DNA from: Pseudalkalibacillus sp. SCS-8
GTDB lineage: Bacteria > Bacillota > Bacilli > Bacillales > Fictibacillaceae
Assembly: GCF_040126055.1 (NCBI RefSeq)
Contig: NZ_CP143541.1
Coordinates: 2,356,001 to 2,420,000 of the forward strand
Direction: 5' to 3'
DNA: 64,000 nucleotides
Shown: positions 8,689 to 17,997 of the stretch, in pieces
How positions within the stretch are numbered: the first letter of the stretch is position 1
Layout: each line of letters opens with the position of its first letter
Made by a program: the position numbers and the translations under genes
The notes under the pieces: model-generated
Told to the model about the DNA's origin: nothing
Databases searched by the model: none
Seen by the model: only the letters and a program-made list of their open reading frames with translations

Positions 8689-9960
8689 CTATTTGTTTCT
8701 CTTTCTGTATTGTTGCTTCTGTTTTTCTTGGAACTTCTTCTTGTAACCAGGCTTTACTTTTTTAGGCTTAGGCATGACGAATTCATTTGGAGAGTTCTTC
8801 TTTTTCGGTTTCGGTCTCTGAACATTTACCTCGACCCATTCTTCTCCCTTCAAGTCCTGGTGCTTGAATTGAATGCCTTTCTTTTCAAGTTTCTCGAGAC
8901 GATCCATTTCATCACGTTCATAGAGAACGGCTGCAATACCACTCATCCCAGCTCGTCCTGTTCGACCGGAACGGTGAATATAGTAATCAAGGTCTGTAGG
9001 AATCTGATAATGGATGACATGGCTGATCCCTTTTACGTCAATACCCCGTGCAGCAAGGTCCGTAGCCACAAGATACTGACATTCAGCATCCGCGACTCGT
9101 TTCATGACGTTCTTCCTCGTACGAGGCGGAAGGTCGCCATGCAATCGATCGACGTTCATTCCTTCTGCGAGCATCGCATCAGCCACTTCATCAGCGTCTT
9201 TTTTCGTATTCGCGAATATGATGGCCAAATAAGGGTTGAACTTCTTGGCGATATCAATCGTCAATTCGATACGGTCACGATGTCTGACAGGAATGGCGAT
9301 ATGTTCGATTTCACCAGGTGCCGCTTCTTCCGGCTTTACATGGACATGCTTCGGGTTGTTCATGTATTTACGAAGGAAAGGCTGAAGATTTTCAGGAATG
9401 GTTGCTGAGAAGACCATCATTTGCAATTCATGTGCCATTCTTGCAGCAATCTGATCGACATCTTCAATGAAGCCCATGTCAAGCATCTGATCCGCTTCAT
9501 CAACGACGAGCATGTCTGCATGGAAAATCGAGAAGTTTTCTTGCACGACCAAGTCTTTTATCCGACCAGGCGTTCCAATAATGACATGAGGCTCATTCTT
9601 CAGCTGGTCGACCATTCTTTTCCGGTCTGTTCCACCTACAACTGTTTTCACCTTGATGTCTGATTCACCAATCAATTGAACAGCCACATCATAAACTTGT
9701 CTAGCTAGTTCACGTGTTGGTGCTGTGACAACAGCTTGAACCTTCTGTACGTCCGGATTGATTTTTTCAAAAATCGGCAGAAGAAATGCGAGTGTCTTCC
9801 CTGAACCCGTTTGGGATTGACCGATCACATCCTGTCCTTTGATGATGCTCGGGATCAATCGCTCTTGAATCTCGGTTGGACGTTCGAATTCCAATTTCCG
9901 TATTGCATCAAATAAAAACGGTTTTAATTGAAACCGTTGTTCAAAAACATTTTTATCCAT
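8689..9960 (-). CDS. cshB: DEAD-box RNA helicase CshB
   Basis: A 423-residue DEAD-box ATP-dependent RNA helicase. Motif I (SQTGSGKT) is at 49-56, DEAD at 154-157, SAT follows, and motif VI HRSGRTGRAG is near residue 330. A Lys/Arg-rich tail follows the helicase core and would bind RNA. Position next to nfo and length identify it as YqfR/CshB, linked in B. subtilis to cold adaptation and RNA remodelling. The gene is divergent from yqfQ. Confidence 0.93.
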   Translation of the reverse strand: MDKNVFEQRFQLKPFLFDAIRKLEFERPTEIQERLIPSIIKGQDVIGQSQTGSGKTLAFLLPIFEKINPDVQKVQAVVTAPTRELARQVYDVAVQLIGESDIKVKTVVGGTDRKRMVDQLKNEPHVIIGTPGRIKDLVVQENFSIFHADMLVVDEADQMLDMGFIEDVDQIAARMAHELQMMVFSATIPENLQPFLRKYMNNPKHVHVKPEEAAPGEIEHIAIPVRHRDRIELTIDIAKKFNPYLAIIFANTKKDADEVADAMLAEGMNVDRLHGDLPPRTRKNVMKRVADAECQYLVATDLAARGIDVKGISHVIHYQIPTDLDYYIHRSGRTGRAGMSGIAAVLYERDEMDRLEKLEKKGIQFKHQDLKGEEWVEVNVQRPKPKKKNSPNEFVMPKPKKVKPGYKKKFQEKQKQQYRKRNK

Positions 9961-10217
9961 AATTTATCACCTTCAATAGTAATTCCCACAATTCATCCAC
10001 ATTAATGACCTGATGGAAAGAATTTCACAAAAAGAGACGAATCAAAACAACCTCCTTACGTATTATAGAGGAAATTCAATACTAACGCTATGTTTTTTGG
10101 GGAGATACCCATTCTTTCAATGGATGGACACCAAATATTGTGCCATCGCATATCTTGTTTATCAGAATAACCACTTTTATGTAAAGTTATTGAGAGTATG
10201 ATGAAAGGAGCATCTTT

Positions 10218-10847
10218 ATGTACCGTATGCCTCCCGGTTTCGGTCCCCCTGGTATGGGACCCATTTCGCAGTTCGGTCAGATGATGCCTTTTAGAGGGGG
10301 ATTTCCTGCTGCACGTACAGCTGGATTTTTCAGCCGGTTTCTTTCACCAAACCCTGGTGCAGGTGGCGGGCTCAACCTAATTGGTATGGTTGAAAATATA
10401 CAAAAAGTAATGAAGATGGCTGATACAGTCAGGCCTCTCGTTCAACAATACGGACCTATGGTCAAGAATTTCCCGTCTATGCTGCAATTGTTGAAGGAAT
10501 ACCAAAGCTATTCTTCAGATTCAGACTCAGATGATGAAACAGACAGTGATAACAAGAAAACACCTGAACAAAAGAAATCGTCTACAACCAGTGGTAAGAA
10601 ATCAAGCGGTAAAAAGTCTAGTGGCAAGCTATCCAGTGGGAAGTTATCCAGTGGGAAATTATCCAGCGGAAAAACATCCAGCTCAAATCGTAAAAAAGCT
10701 GCTTCCAGCAAAAAAGCATCCATTAAAGAAGTAAAAAACACCAAAATCAAAAAACCGGTCAAAAATCAAAAGGTCCCTCACGTCAAACAGGTTCAATCTG
10801 TACCGAGTTCTCAAAGAAAGAGTTCGGTTCCGAAGCTCTATATTTAA
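10218..10847 (+). CDS. yqfQ: YqfQ/VrrA-like repeat protein
   Basis: A 209-residue low-complexity protein. The N-terminus is Pro/Gly/Met-rich (RMPPGFGPPGMGP), a conserved helical middle (about 55-95) follows, then an acidic Ser/Asp run and a basic tail of SSGK-type five-residue repeats (about 124-155). Position before ispH matches B. subtilis yqfQ and B. anthracis vrrA, where a coding tandem repeat is used for strain typing. An AAAGGAG precedes the ATG. Function unknown; the family is associated with the spore or cell surface only by suggestion. Confidence 0.82.
   Translation: MYRMPPGFGPPGMGPISQFGQMMPFRGGFPAARTAGFFSRFLSPNPGAGGGLNLIGMVENIQKVMKMADTVRPLVQQYGPMVKNFPSMLQLLKEYQSYSSDSDSDDETDSDNKKTPEQKKSSTTSGKKSSGKKSSGKLSSGKLSSGKLSSGKTSSSNRKKAASSKKASIKEVKNTKIKKPVKNQKVPHVKQVQSVPSSQRKSSVPKLYI
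10587..10683 (+). repeat. Coding 15-bp tandem repeat (VNTR) in yqfQ
   Basis: About six units of 15 bp encode SGK(K/L)S-type repeats; three successive units are nearly identical at the DNA level. The unit is a multiple of three, so changes in copy number keep the frame. Confidence 0.8.
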
Positions 10848-10927
10848 ACAGTCATTCATTTGTCAATTTGATAGGTCCTCCTTTATAATATAGCCATGAG
10901 CGCATGTATAAAGGAGGACCTTTTTAT

Positions 10928-11875
10928 ATGAAGGTAATGAAGGTTTCACCGCGCGGTTATTGTTATGGCGTTGTTGATGCGATGGTTATTGCACGACAAG
11001 CAGCTAGTGATCTAGATATACCAAGACCGATCTACATTCTCGGTATGATCGTTCACAATAAACATGTAACTGATGCATTTGAAGAAGAAGGTATAATTAC
11101 ACTTGATGGCCCTAACCGTCTTGAGATTCTGAAACAAGTAGAGAAAGGAACCGTCATTTTTACAGCACATGGGGTTTCACCCGAGGTTAGACGTGTGGCA
11201 AAGGAAAAAGGGTTGCATACGATTGATGCGACATGTCCAGACGTTACAGTCACCCATGACCTGATCAGAGAGAAGAGAGAACAAGGCTACCACGTCGCCT
11301 ATATCGGTAAAAAAGGCCATCCTGAACCTGAAGGAGCGATGGGGATTGCTCCAGATATCGTTCATTTGATTGAAACAGAAGAAGACGTTAAAAATCTGGA
11401 CATCAAAGCTGACAAAGTTCTGATTACTAACCAGACAACGATGAGCCAATGGGATGTACAGCATTTAATCAATATGATTCAAGAAAAATATCCACAGGCA
11501 GAAGTACACGAAGAGATTTGTAAAGCGACACAAGTACGTCAAGAAGCTGTTGCAGTCCAAGCTGTGGACGCTGACCTCCTCTTGGTTGTTGGAGATCCGC
11601 GAAGCAATAATTCAAACCGTCTTGCTCAAGTTTCGTGGGAGATTGCTGGGACTCCTTCTCACCGGATCGCTGATGTCTCCGAAATCAAGCTTGAATGGCT
11701 TGAAGGTGTTGAAACCGTTGCTGTAACGGCGGGCGCTTCGACTCCAACGCCGATTACGAAAGAAGTCATCATGTTCCTTGATCAATATGATCCTAACGAT
11801 GAATCCACGTGGGTAAGGGAACGAAAAGTGAAACTACACAAAATTCTACCGAAAGTAAAAACAGCAAAGAAATAA
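10928..11875 (+). CDS. ispH: 4-hydroxy-3-methylbut-2-enyl diphosphate reductase
   Basis: A 315-residue IspH (LytB), the last enzyme of the MEP isoprenoid pathway, which makes IPP and DMAPP. The three cluster-binding cysteines are C12, C103 and C198, and the substrate-binding His 43, 81 and 131 are present, as is the SNNSNRL motif. The frame is open to 10904, but AAGGAGG about ten bases before 10928 marks this ATG as the start. The gene ends in a strong terminator and is followed by a tandem-repeat array before the convergent yqfO. Confidence 0.96.
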   Translation: MKVMKVSPRGYCYGVVDAMVIARQAASDLDIPRPIYILGMIVHNKHVTDAFEEEGIITLDGPNRLEILKQVEKGTVIFTAHGVSPEVRRVAKEKGLHTIDATCPDVTVTHDLIREKREQGYHVAYIGKKGHPEPEGAMGIAPDIVHLIETEEDVKNLDIKADKVLITNQTTMSQWDVQHLINMIQEKYPQAEVHEEICKATQVRQEAVAVQAVDADLLLVVGDPRSNNSNRLAQVSWEIAGTPSHRIADVSEIKLEWLEGVETVAVTAGASTPTPITKEVIMFLDQYDPNDESTWVRERKVKLHKILPKVKTAKK

Positions 11876-11880
11876 GCGTG

Positions 11881-11914
11881 AAAAAACCTAACCGAGGACG
11901 GTTAGGTTTTTTTT
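11881..11914 (+). terminator. Intrinsic terminator of ispH
   Basis: CCTAACCG and CGGTTAGG form a perfect stem with a four-base loop, flanked by an A-run and eight Ts. Confidence 0.9.
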
Positions 11915-11961
11915 CATTACCGTATTGTGGTTTTTCTGGTTTGAAAGGAAGGAATGGAGGC

Positions 11962-12211
11962 TATTCGTTACCATGATTGACATTTTTCCTTTTTATAGGT
12001 GCGAATCGTCCTTATTCGTTACCATCATCGGTTGTTTTCCACTTCATAGGGACGAATAAGCCTTATTCGTTACCATCATCGGCTGTTTTCCAACTTCTTA
12101 GGGATGAATAAGCCCTATTCGTTACCATCACCGGCTGTTTTCCTACTTCTTAGGGATGAATAAGCCCTATTCGTTACCATCACCGGCAGTTCTCCCCGTC
12201 TTAGGGACGAA
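11962..12211. repeat. 51-52 bp tandem array A between convergent ispH and yqfO
   Basis: Five units begin at 11962, 12013, 12064, 12116 and 12168 (spacings 51, 51, 52, 52), each starting TATTCGTTACCAT; the first unit is the most diverged. Adjacent units create the palindrome ACGAATAAGCCTTATTCGT at their junction. The array fills the gap between the ispH and yqfO terminators and has no open reading frame or RBS. Confidence 0.9.
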
Positions 12212-12215
12212 TACT

Positions 12216-12242
12216 AAAAAAAGGGCACCGATTCTGGTGCCC
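12216..12242 (-). terminator. Intrinsic terminator of yqfO
   Basis: On the minus strand GGGCACC and GGTGCCC pair perfectly around a six-base loop, followed by seven Ts. Confidence 0.88.
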
Positions 12243-12252
12243 GTTCCTTTAT

Positions 12253-13377
12253 TTATACAAACTTGAAAGGATCGGTCTGTTCTTTTGAACGGTAAACTTC
12301 TGTTTCTGATCCCTTCGCTTTTATCCATTCCGATAAAAGACCTGCCATGCCGTCGATCATCACTTTTTCGATGTTGTGTCCTGGATCGATGACCGCCATT
12401 CCTTCCATCCAGGCATCATGAGCAAAGTGGTATTTGATATCGCCTGTGATGAAGACATCCGCTCCCTTCACCAACGCCTTGCTGATGAAGTCATTGCCTT
12501 CCCCACCAGAAACAGCGATTTTTTTCACTTTTTTATCAAGGTCGCCAACGACACGTACTCCCTCAAGACTGAATTTCTCTTTCAGTTGTTGCGCAAGCTC
12601 TCCGACGGTGATTTCTTCTTCCGGCTTTCCAATCCGTCCAATCCCTAACCTGTTACCAGGGTTATCAAGAACAAGAAGATCATAAGCGACCTCTTCATAA
12701 GGGTGTGCTCGATGCATAGCCGCCATGACATCCTTCTCGATACTCATCGGATAGATTGTTTCGATCTTCACTTCATCTACAAATTCCAGCTTTCCTTGTT
12801 CACCGATGTGCGGGTCTGTCCCTTCATGTGGAAGGAACGTACCGGTACCAGGAGTATTGAAGGTACAATGGCTGTAATCGCCGATAAAACCGGCTCCGGC
12901 CTCGCCAAGGGCCTCACGTACAGCATCTGCGTGACTTTCCGGAACGAAAACGACGAGCTTTTTCAATTTATCCTCTACCGTATCTACGAGTACCTCTGTG
13001 TCAGTCATTCCGATCACATCCGCGAGGAGATCGTTCACCCCGCCAGAAGCCACATCTAAATTGGTATGGGCTGCATAAACGGTAATATCATGCTTCATCA
13101 GCTTTTGAATCGTACGACCTTGAGAGGTATCAGGATCGATCCTTTTTAACGGTTTGAAAATGAGCGGGTGGTGGGCAAAGATGAAATCCACACCTTCACG
13201 TATTGCCTCGTCGATGACAGGTTCAATGACATCAAGTGTGACCATGATCTTTTTCACTCTTTTATTACGTGAACCTACTTGCAATCCGATTGGATCCCAA
13301 TCCATCGCCATCCACTTCGGTGCCAGCTGATCAATTCGTTGTATGACTTCTTGCGCATGAACATATTGATTACTCAC
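12253..13377 (-). CDS. yqfO: Nif3-like dinuclear metal centre protein YqfO
   Basis: A 374-residue DUF34/NIF3 family protein. The N-terminal half has the metal-site motif FAHHPLIFKPL (about 68-78) and HTNLD (near 100), the C-terminal half completes it with DPGHN...E near residue 335, and a PII/CutA-like insert separates them (about 125-240), the arrangement of long Bacillus YqfO proteins. It forms metal-binding hexameric toroids in relatives; a GTP cyclohydrolase-related or metal-chaperone role has been discussed but is not settled. It overlaps trmK by 4 bp, so the two are translationally coupled. Confidence 0.92.
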   Translation of the reverse strand: MSNQYVHAQEVIQRIDQLAPKWMAMDWDPIGLQVGSRNKRVKKIMVTLDVIEPVIDEAIREGVDFIFAHHPLIFKPLKRIDPDTSQGRTIQKLMKHDITVYAAHTNLDVASGGVNDLLADVIGMTDTEVLVDTVEDKLKKLVVFVPESHADAVREALGEAGAGFIGDYSHCTFNTPGTGTFLPHEGTDPHIGEQGKLEFVDEVKIETIYPMSIEKDVMAAMHRAHPYEEVAYDLLVLDNPGNRLGIGRIGKPEEEITVGELAQQLKEKFSLEGVRVVGDLDKKVKKIAVSGGEGNDFISKALVKGADVFITGDIKYHFAHDAWMEGMAVIDPGHNIEKVMIDGMAGLLSEWIKAKGSETEVYRSKEQTDPFKFV

Positions 13378-14066
13378 GATATCGCCTCCGTCACAAATTT
13401 GATTTTCTTTAAAATGTCTCTTTTCCGCTCTATAATTTCCTCTGACTGAATCGCTTGCTCCAGCTGTTCAGCGATCCTTTCCCAATTGTTCTTTTCCCGT
13501 TTCCATTTCTTTTGGAACGTCTCATTCTTTTCTTCCATCAGAAATGGACCTAATAAGCGCTCCGCTTCGCTAAGTTCCATCGGATCGTCGCTACGTACAG
13601 CCACCAAAATCTCATAGATCTTTTCATCTTCTTCTAAGATTGATTCGGCCGTAAGCACCCAACCGTTCGCCTCCATCCATTGTCGAATGAATTTCGCTCC
13701 CATATTCGGCTGTAAGATGAGCCGATTTACACCTGAAAGACGATCCTTCCCTCGATTTAAGATGTTGCTGATCAATTGTCCGCCCATTCCTGCGATGACG
13801 ACTACTGAAACCTCATTAGGAGAGATGACTTCCAACCCATCTCCCAGCCGTACCTCGATTCGATCTTCTAAACCCAATGCCTTCACCTGAGATAAGGCTG
13901 ATTGATACGGTCCTTCATTCACTTCACCGGCGATCGCATGTTGTATGATCCCTTGTTGAACGGAATAACAGGGGAGATAGGCATGGTCAGAGCCTATATC
14001 TGCAATTGTAGACCCAGCTGGTATGTATGTGGTCACTTTTTCTAAACGCTTCGAAATGGCTATCAT
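13374..14066 (-). CDS. trmK: tRNA (adenine-22-N1)-methyltransferase
   Basis: A 230-residue class I SAM methyltransferase of the TrmK (YqfN) family, which makes m1A22 in bacterial tRNA. The SAM-binding motif DIGSDHAYLP is at 23-32 and VIAGMGG around 90-96; a coiled C-terminal helical domain follows (about 160-230). It is upstream of yqfO in the same operon, as in B. subtilis. Confidence 0.94.
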   Translation of the reverse strand: MIAISKRLEKVTTYIPAGSTIADIGSDHAYLPCYSVQQGIIQHAIAGEVNEGPYQSALSQVKALGLEDRIEVRLGDGLEVISPNEVSVVVIAGMGGQLISNILNRGKDRLSGVNRLILQPNMGAKFIRQWMEANGWVLTAESILEEDEKIYEILVAVRSDDPMELSEAERLLGPFLMEEKNETFQKKWKREKNNWERIAEQLEQAIQSEEIIERKRDILKKIKFVTEAIS

Positions 14067-14145
14067 TGAATACTCACCTATTCTCTTACATTTTCACTTG
14101 TTAGTTTCACCATCAGTATAAACTTGTAATCTGGATGGATGAAAT

Positions 14146-14221
14146 AAAAAGGGGCTTGTCCAAACGATGGCCAGGTTCTCCAACACGATGTCGGAGCCAG
14201 ACATTCAGCTCGGATCAGCCC
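14146..14221 (-). terminator. Possible long hairpin terminator of cccA
   Basis: On the minus strand GGGCTGATCC near 14221 can pair with GGACAAGCCCC near 14151 with a small mismatch, enclosing a second stem (GGCTCC/GGAGAACC), and is followed by TTTTT. The large loop makes this less certain than other terminators here. Confidence 0.5.
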
Positions 14222-14233
14222 ACTTCTTCTCTA

Positions 14234-14611
14234 TTAATGACTCTCTTCTTTCTTCTCGCCTTCTCCGCCTTCTTCGCCACCGCCTACTAAGTATTCAGCG
14301 ACTTTTTGAGCTTCTTCAATGCTCAGGCCTTGAGCAGGCATTTGTCCTTTACCATTCTGGATGATATCAACAATCTCATCTGCTTTATACTTTGAACCGA
14401 CATCTGTTAAGCCAGGTCCGACTCCGCCCTCAAGATTCTGTCCATGACAGGACACACATGATTGTTGGACGATTTCTTCTCCAGACTTCGTTTCTCCTCC
14501 GCCGGCTGCTTTTTCTTTAGCTTCATGAACGCCTACTGCAGACATAACAAGCATGATTGCAATACCGAGGACAGCAGTTATGGCGAATGGAATCAATGGA
14601 TTTCTTTTCAT
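14234..14611 (-). CDS. cccA: Membrane-anchored cytochrome c-550
   Basis: A 125-residue c-type cytochrome. One N-terminal membrane anchor (about residues 7-26) is followed by a Gly/Glu linker, the haem-binding CVSCH (52-56) and an axial-ligand Met (M91, GQMP). The protein faces outside, carrying electrons between the cytochrome bc complex and a terminal oxidase. The Gly/Glu-rich acidic tail is longer than needed for the haem domain. In B. subtilis cccA lies directly before sigA; here two fatty-acid genes come between. Confidence 0.92.
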   Translation of the reverse strand: MKRNPLIPFAITAVLGIAIMLVMSAVGVHEAKEKAAGGGETKSGEEIVQQSCVSCHGQNLEGGVGPGLTDVGSKYKADEIVDIIQNGKGQMPAQGLSIEEAQKVAEYLVGGGEEGGEGEKKEESH

Positions 14612-14795
14612 CTCTCATCCTCCTTTTGATGCAGTTTAAGTCTGTTGTTATTGTTTCCTACCTATGTAATAGTAAACAAGCCATTTTCTATTTTACTTGA
14701 AAATCAATAGGAAGGAAAGTCTTAACTAAGGAGTCGATACGATTGTCATGATTTGGACACGATTCCCCCGCCATAATCAGGCTTATATTAAGCAA

Positions 14796-16436
14796 TCAGA
14801 CGATTTTTGTCTCTTCTTCCTTCCATTTGACGGCAAGCTCTCTTAATTTATACTTTTGAATTTTTCCGGATGCTGTCATCGGATATTCATCCACTATGAA
14901 AATGTATTCTGGTATTTTATGATGGGCAATCTTCCCTTCGCAATAGGAACGGATCTCCTCTGTCGTCAATGATTCTCCTTCTTTCAGCTGGACACACGCC
15001 GCTACTCTTTCACCGTACTTTTCGTCAGGGACGCCGATGACTTGGACATCAAGGATGGATGGATTCGTATATAAAAACTCTTCAATTTCTCTTGGATAGA
15101 CATTTTCTCCGCCACGGATGATCATGTCCTTCAAACGCCCTGTAATTTTCACGTATCCTTCCTCATCCAATGTTGCCAAATCACCTGTATGAAGCCATCC
15201 TTCTGCATCGATGGCCTTTGCTGTCGCCTCTGGCATGTTGTAATAGCCTTTCATGACAAGATAACCTTTCGTACATAGCTCCCCCTGTGTTCCATTCGGT
15301 ACTTCTTCATTGGTTACCGGATCCACAATCTTCACGTCGGCTATCGGATGCTTCTTCCCGACCGTTTCAACCCGTCTCTCAATTGGATCATCAGGCCTCG
15401 TTTGTGTAATGACCGGAGAGGACTCCGTCTGACCGTAGGCGATCGTGATTTCCTCCATCCCCATCAAGTTGATAACCTTCTTCATGACTTCAATTGGACA
15501 AGGGGAGCCTGCCATGATTCCTGTTCTCAGGGTAGAAAGGTCATAATCGTCGAAGGATTCCAGATTCAATTCTGAGATAAACATGGTCGGTACACCATGT
15601 AAGCCTGTACACTTCTCCTTTTCTACTGTCTGGAGAACCAGCTCTGGATCGAATTGGACAGTTGGAACCATGGTTGCCCCAACAGACACACATGCAAGTG
15701 TTCCCAACACACAGCCAAAACAGTGGAAGAACGGTACAGGTATGCAAAGCCGATCCTCATGGGTTAGATTCATCGCATTCGCAACCTGGTAGGCATTATT
15801 GACAATATTATTATGGGTTAACATGACCCCTTTAGGGAAGCCTGTCGTACCGCTTGTGTACTGCATATTGATAACGTCATCCACATCAAGTTCGTTTTCC
15901 CGTTGGACTAGTTCTTCATCCGAAATCGATTCACTCTGTTTTAAGAATGCTTCCCAAGGCAGAAGCCCTTCCGTATTGTGTTCTTCCATGAATACGAGCT
16001 GTTTGAGCTTAGGCAAAGCCTCAGATGTCACTTTCCCATCTTCCCCGGTAGGACCGATGATCGACTTCAGAATGTCGATATAGGAGGTCTCTCTGAATTT
16101 GTCCATTAAGAACAGCGTGGTCGTATCGGATTGCTTCAGCAGATATTCAAGCTCACTTTTTTGATAATTCGTATTCACCGTAACAAGCACGGCTCCGATC
16201 CTCGCTGATCCGAATTGAAGCAGCAACCATTCAAAACGGTTTGTCGACCAAGCCGCTACATGCTCCCCTTTCTTTATTCCTAAGGCGAGCATCGCTTTTG
16301 CAACTTTTCCAGTCAACTCGTAAAAAGATTTGTATGTATGTCGTATCTCTTCTTTACTATAGACGACTGCTTCATGATCAGGCAGCTTCTCGGCTTTTTC
16401 CTTTAATAATTGACCAATGGTTTGATTTAAATACAC
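14796..16436 (-). CDS. Fatty-acid/acyl-CoA ligase (AMP-binding)
   Basis: A 546-residue member of the ANL superfamily, of usual length for acyl-CoA synthetases. The phosphate-binding motif TSGTTGFPKG is at 194-203, followed by YGQTESSP, the hinge GWLHTGDLA...GRLKDMIIRGGENVYP, and the catalytic Lys of TASGKIQ near the C-terminus. It would activate a carboxylic acid with ATP and CoA. The start is GTG at 16436, eight bases after CGGAGGTG. It follows the acyl-CoA dehydrogenase gene on the same strand, with a palindromic terminator between. Chain-length preference cannot be read from sequence. Confidence 0.87.
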   Translation of the reverse strand: MYLNQTIGQLLKEKAEKLPDHEAVVYSKEEIRHTYKSFYELTGKVAKAMLALGIKKGEHVAAWSTNRFEWLLLQFGSARIGAVLVTVNTNYQKSELEYLLKQSDTTTLFLMDKFRETSYIDILKSIIGPTGEDGKVTSEALPKLKQLVFMEEHNTEGLLPWEAFLKQSESISDEELVQRENELDVDDVINMQYTSGTTGFPKGVMLTHNNIVNNAYQVANAMNLTHEDRLCIPVPFFHCFGCVLGTLACVSVGATMVPTVQFDPELVLQTVEKEKCTGLHGVPTMFISELNLESFDDYDLSTLRTGIMAGSPCPIEVMKKVINLMGMEEITIAYGQTESSPVITQTRPDDPIERRVETVGKKHPIADVKIVDPVTNEEVPNGTQGELCTKGYLVMKGYYNMPEATAKAIDAEGWLHTGDLATLDEEGYVKITGRLKDMIIRGGENVYPREIEEFLYTNPSILDVQVIGVPDEKYGERVAACVQLKEGESLTTEEIRSYCEGKIAHHKIPEYIFIVDEYPMTASGKIQKYKLRELAVKWKEEETKIV

Positions 16437-16497
16437 GACATAGCACCTCCGGATTTTATTGAAATATCTAAATTATCTGAATATAGCTTATAAAAGT

Positions 16498-16526
16498 AAA
16501 GGGGATTGAGCGCTCAATCCCCTTTT
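16498..16526 (-). terminator. Terminator between acyl-CoA dehydrogenase and ligase genes
   Basis: The 22-bp palindrome made of GGGGATTGAGC and GCTCAATCCCC (16501-16522) is flanked by A- and T-runs. It would end, or attenuate, the dehydrogenase transcript before the ligase gene. Confidence 0.7.
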
Positions 16527-16538
16527 GTCCATCACGAT

Positions 16539-17678
16539 TTAACAACCGATTTCCCTTGCAATGACCATACGCTGTACTTCAGACGTACCTTCTCCGATTT
16601 CTAGGAGCCTGCCGTCACGATAGAACCGCTCAACATGGTAATCCTTCATATATCCGTATCCACCATGAATCTGGATTGCTTGATCACAAACTTCCATACA
16701 AATTTCAGAAGCATATAGCTTTGCCATGGAAGCTTCTTTCGCAAACTTACGCCCTTGGTCCTTCAACCAGGCTGCTTTATAGACCTGAGTCCTAGCAAGC
16801 TCGATTTTCATCGCCATGTCCGCTAATTTGAATTGTGTTGCTTGGAATTTCGATAGCGGCTGACCGAATTGCTTTCTTTCTTGAGCATAGGCGAGTGCTT
16901 TTTCATAGGCTGCTTGTGCGATCCCTACTCCCATTGCACCGATACCGATTCTTCCTCCATCAAGCGTAGCCAAGAATTGTCTGAATCCGTATCCTCTCTT
17001 ACCTAGCATATTCTCTTCAGGGACCCTGACATCTTCCATAATGAGTTCTGTCGTGTTTGAAGAGTTCAATCCAAGCTTCTCATAATTGTCAATCACCTTG
17101 AATCCAGGTGCATCTGTGTTCACAATGAAGGCGGTGATCTCTTTTTTATCTCCATCACGGTCTGTTACAGCCGTCAGTGCCAAATGCTTCGCATAGCTCG
17201 CATTGGTAATGAAACATTTGCTGCCGTTTATGACCCACTCATCCCCATCTTTTACCGCAGTCGTCTCCGTTCCTCCTGCATCTGAGCCAGCGTTCGGTTC
17301 CGTGAGACCAAAAGCACCCATGGACTCTCCAGTACATATCGGTGTTAGATATTTTTGTTTTTGCTCTTCCGTCCCGAACATGTGTAGCGGAGCGCCACCT
17401 AATGATATATGGGCTGAATACGTAATACCTGCAGACCCACAAGCGCGGCTCAATTCTTCAACAACGATTGCGAAGCTGACAGCATCAGCACCTCCCCCAC
17501 CATATTCTTCTGGGAATGGAAGCCCCATCATTCCTAGTTCACCAAGCTTCTTGTAAATCTCTAAAGGAAACCGTTTTTCTTTGTCCCGTTGTTCCGCCCC
17601 AGGGGCTACTTCTTCCTCAGCAAATTCCCGGATCATCTTCCAAATCATTTTCTGTTCATCAGTTAAATCAAAATTCAT
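16539..17678 (-). CDS. Acyl-CoA dehydrogenase
   Basis: A 379-residue FAD-dependent acyl-CoA dehydrogenase of the short/branched-chain type. The family motifs FGLTEPNAGSDAGG (around 132-145) and QIHGGYGYMKDY...RDGRLLEIGEGTSE near the end are intact; the Glu of GEGTSE is the expected catalytic base. It would carry out the first step of beta-oxidation or branched-chain acid breakdown with an electron-transfer flavoprotein as acceptor. AGGAGTGGAG precedes the ATG and a cre-like site lies 33 bp upstream. It pairs functionally with the following acyl-CoA ligase. Confidence 0.9.
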   Translation of the reverse strand: MNFDLTDEQKMIWKMIREFAEEEVAPGAEQRDKEKRFPLEIYKKLGELGMMGLPFPEEYGGGGADAVSFAIVVEELSRACGSAGITYSAHISLGGAPLHMFGTEEQKQKYLTPICTGESMGAFGLTEPNAGSDAGGTETTAVKDGDEWVINGSKCFITNASYAKHLALTAVTDRDGDKKEITAFIVNTDAPGFKVIDNYEKLGLNSSNTTELIMEDVRVPEENMLGKRGYGFRQFLATLDGGRIGIGAMGVGIAQAAYEKALAYAQERKQFGQPLSKFQATQFKLADMAMKIELARTQVYKAAWLKDQGRKFAKEASMAKLYASEICMEVCDQAIQIHGGYGYMKDYHVERFYRDGRLLEIGEGTSEVQRMVIAREIGC

Positions 17679-17710
17679 TTACTCCACTCCTGACTGTTGT
17701 TGATTATCTC

Positions 17711-17724
17711 TGTATACGCTTACA
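17711..17724 (-). promoter_or_regulatory. Possible CcpA cre site upstream of acyl-CoA dehydrogenase
   Basis: On the minus strand TGTAAGCGTATACA matches the cre consensus TGwAAnCGnTnwCA at all but one defined position. Its place just upstream of a catabolic gene fits glucose repression. The rest of the 17725-17887 stretch shows nothing I can name. Confidence 0.5.
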
Positions 17725-17883
17725 TCAATTATACGTATAAAAGAGATAATTTTTCAACAGTTAAAAAAAGTGCGAAAATATAATCAGTTTTATGTAAATA
17801 AGGTGGAAATGTCCTAAATTTTTCCGATGGGCGTTTGCAAATGAGTCAGAAAATAAGTAAAATAAAGGACAAGAAAGTCGGAA

Positions 17884-17987
17884 ATAAAAAAAGAGACTGA
17901 CCCAATTAAGTCTAACCCCTCGTCCTTAACAACATTTTGAATGATAAGCAAAATGCTGTGGTGGAGGTGTTTGACTTGGTCAGCCTC
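17884..17987 (-). terminator. Long stem terminator downstream of rpoD
   Basis: On the minus strand GAGGCTGACC (ending 17987) pairs with GGGTCAGTCTC (starting near 17903) and is followed by seven Ts; the inner AAGTC/GACTT lengthens the stem. The loop is about 70 bases. Confidence 0.6.
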
Positions 17988-17997
17988 AATAATCGTC

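Noticed and set aside
10013..10201. 62-codon ORF upstream of yqfQ
   Set aside because: No Shine-Dalgarno, no recognisable family, in an AT-rich promoter region between divergent genes.
10508..10762. Antisense ORF inside yqfQ
   Set aside because: It mirrors the low-complexity Ser/Lys repeat on the other strand and has no start signal.
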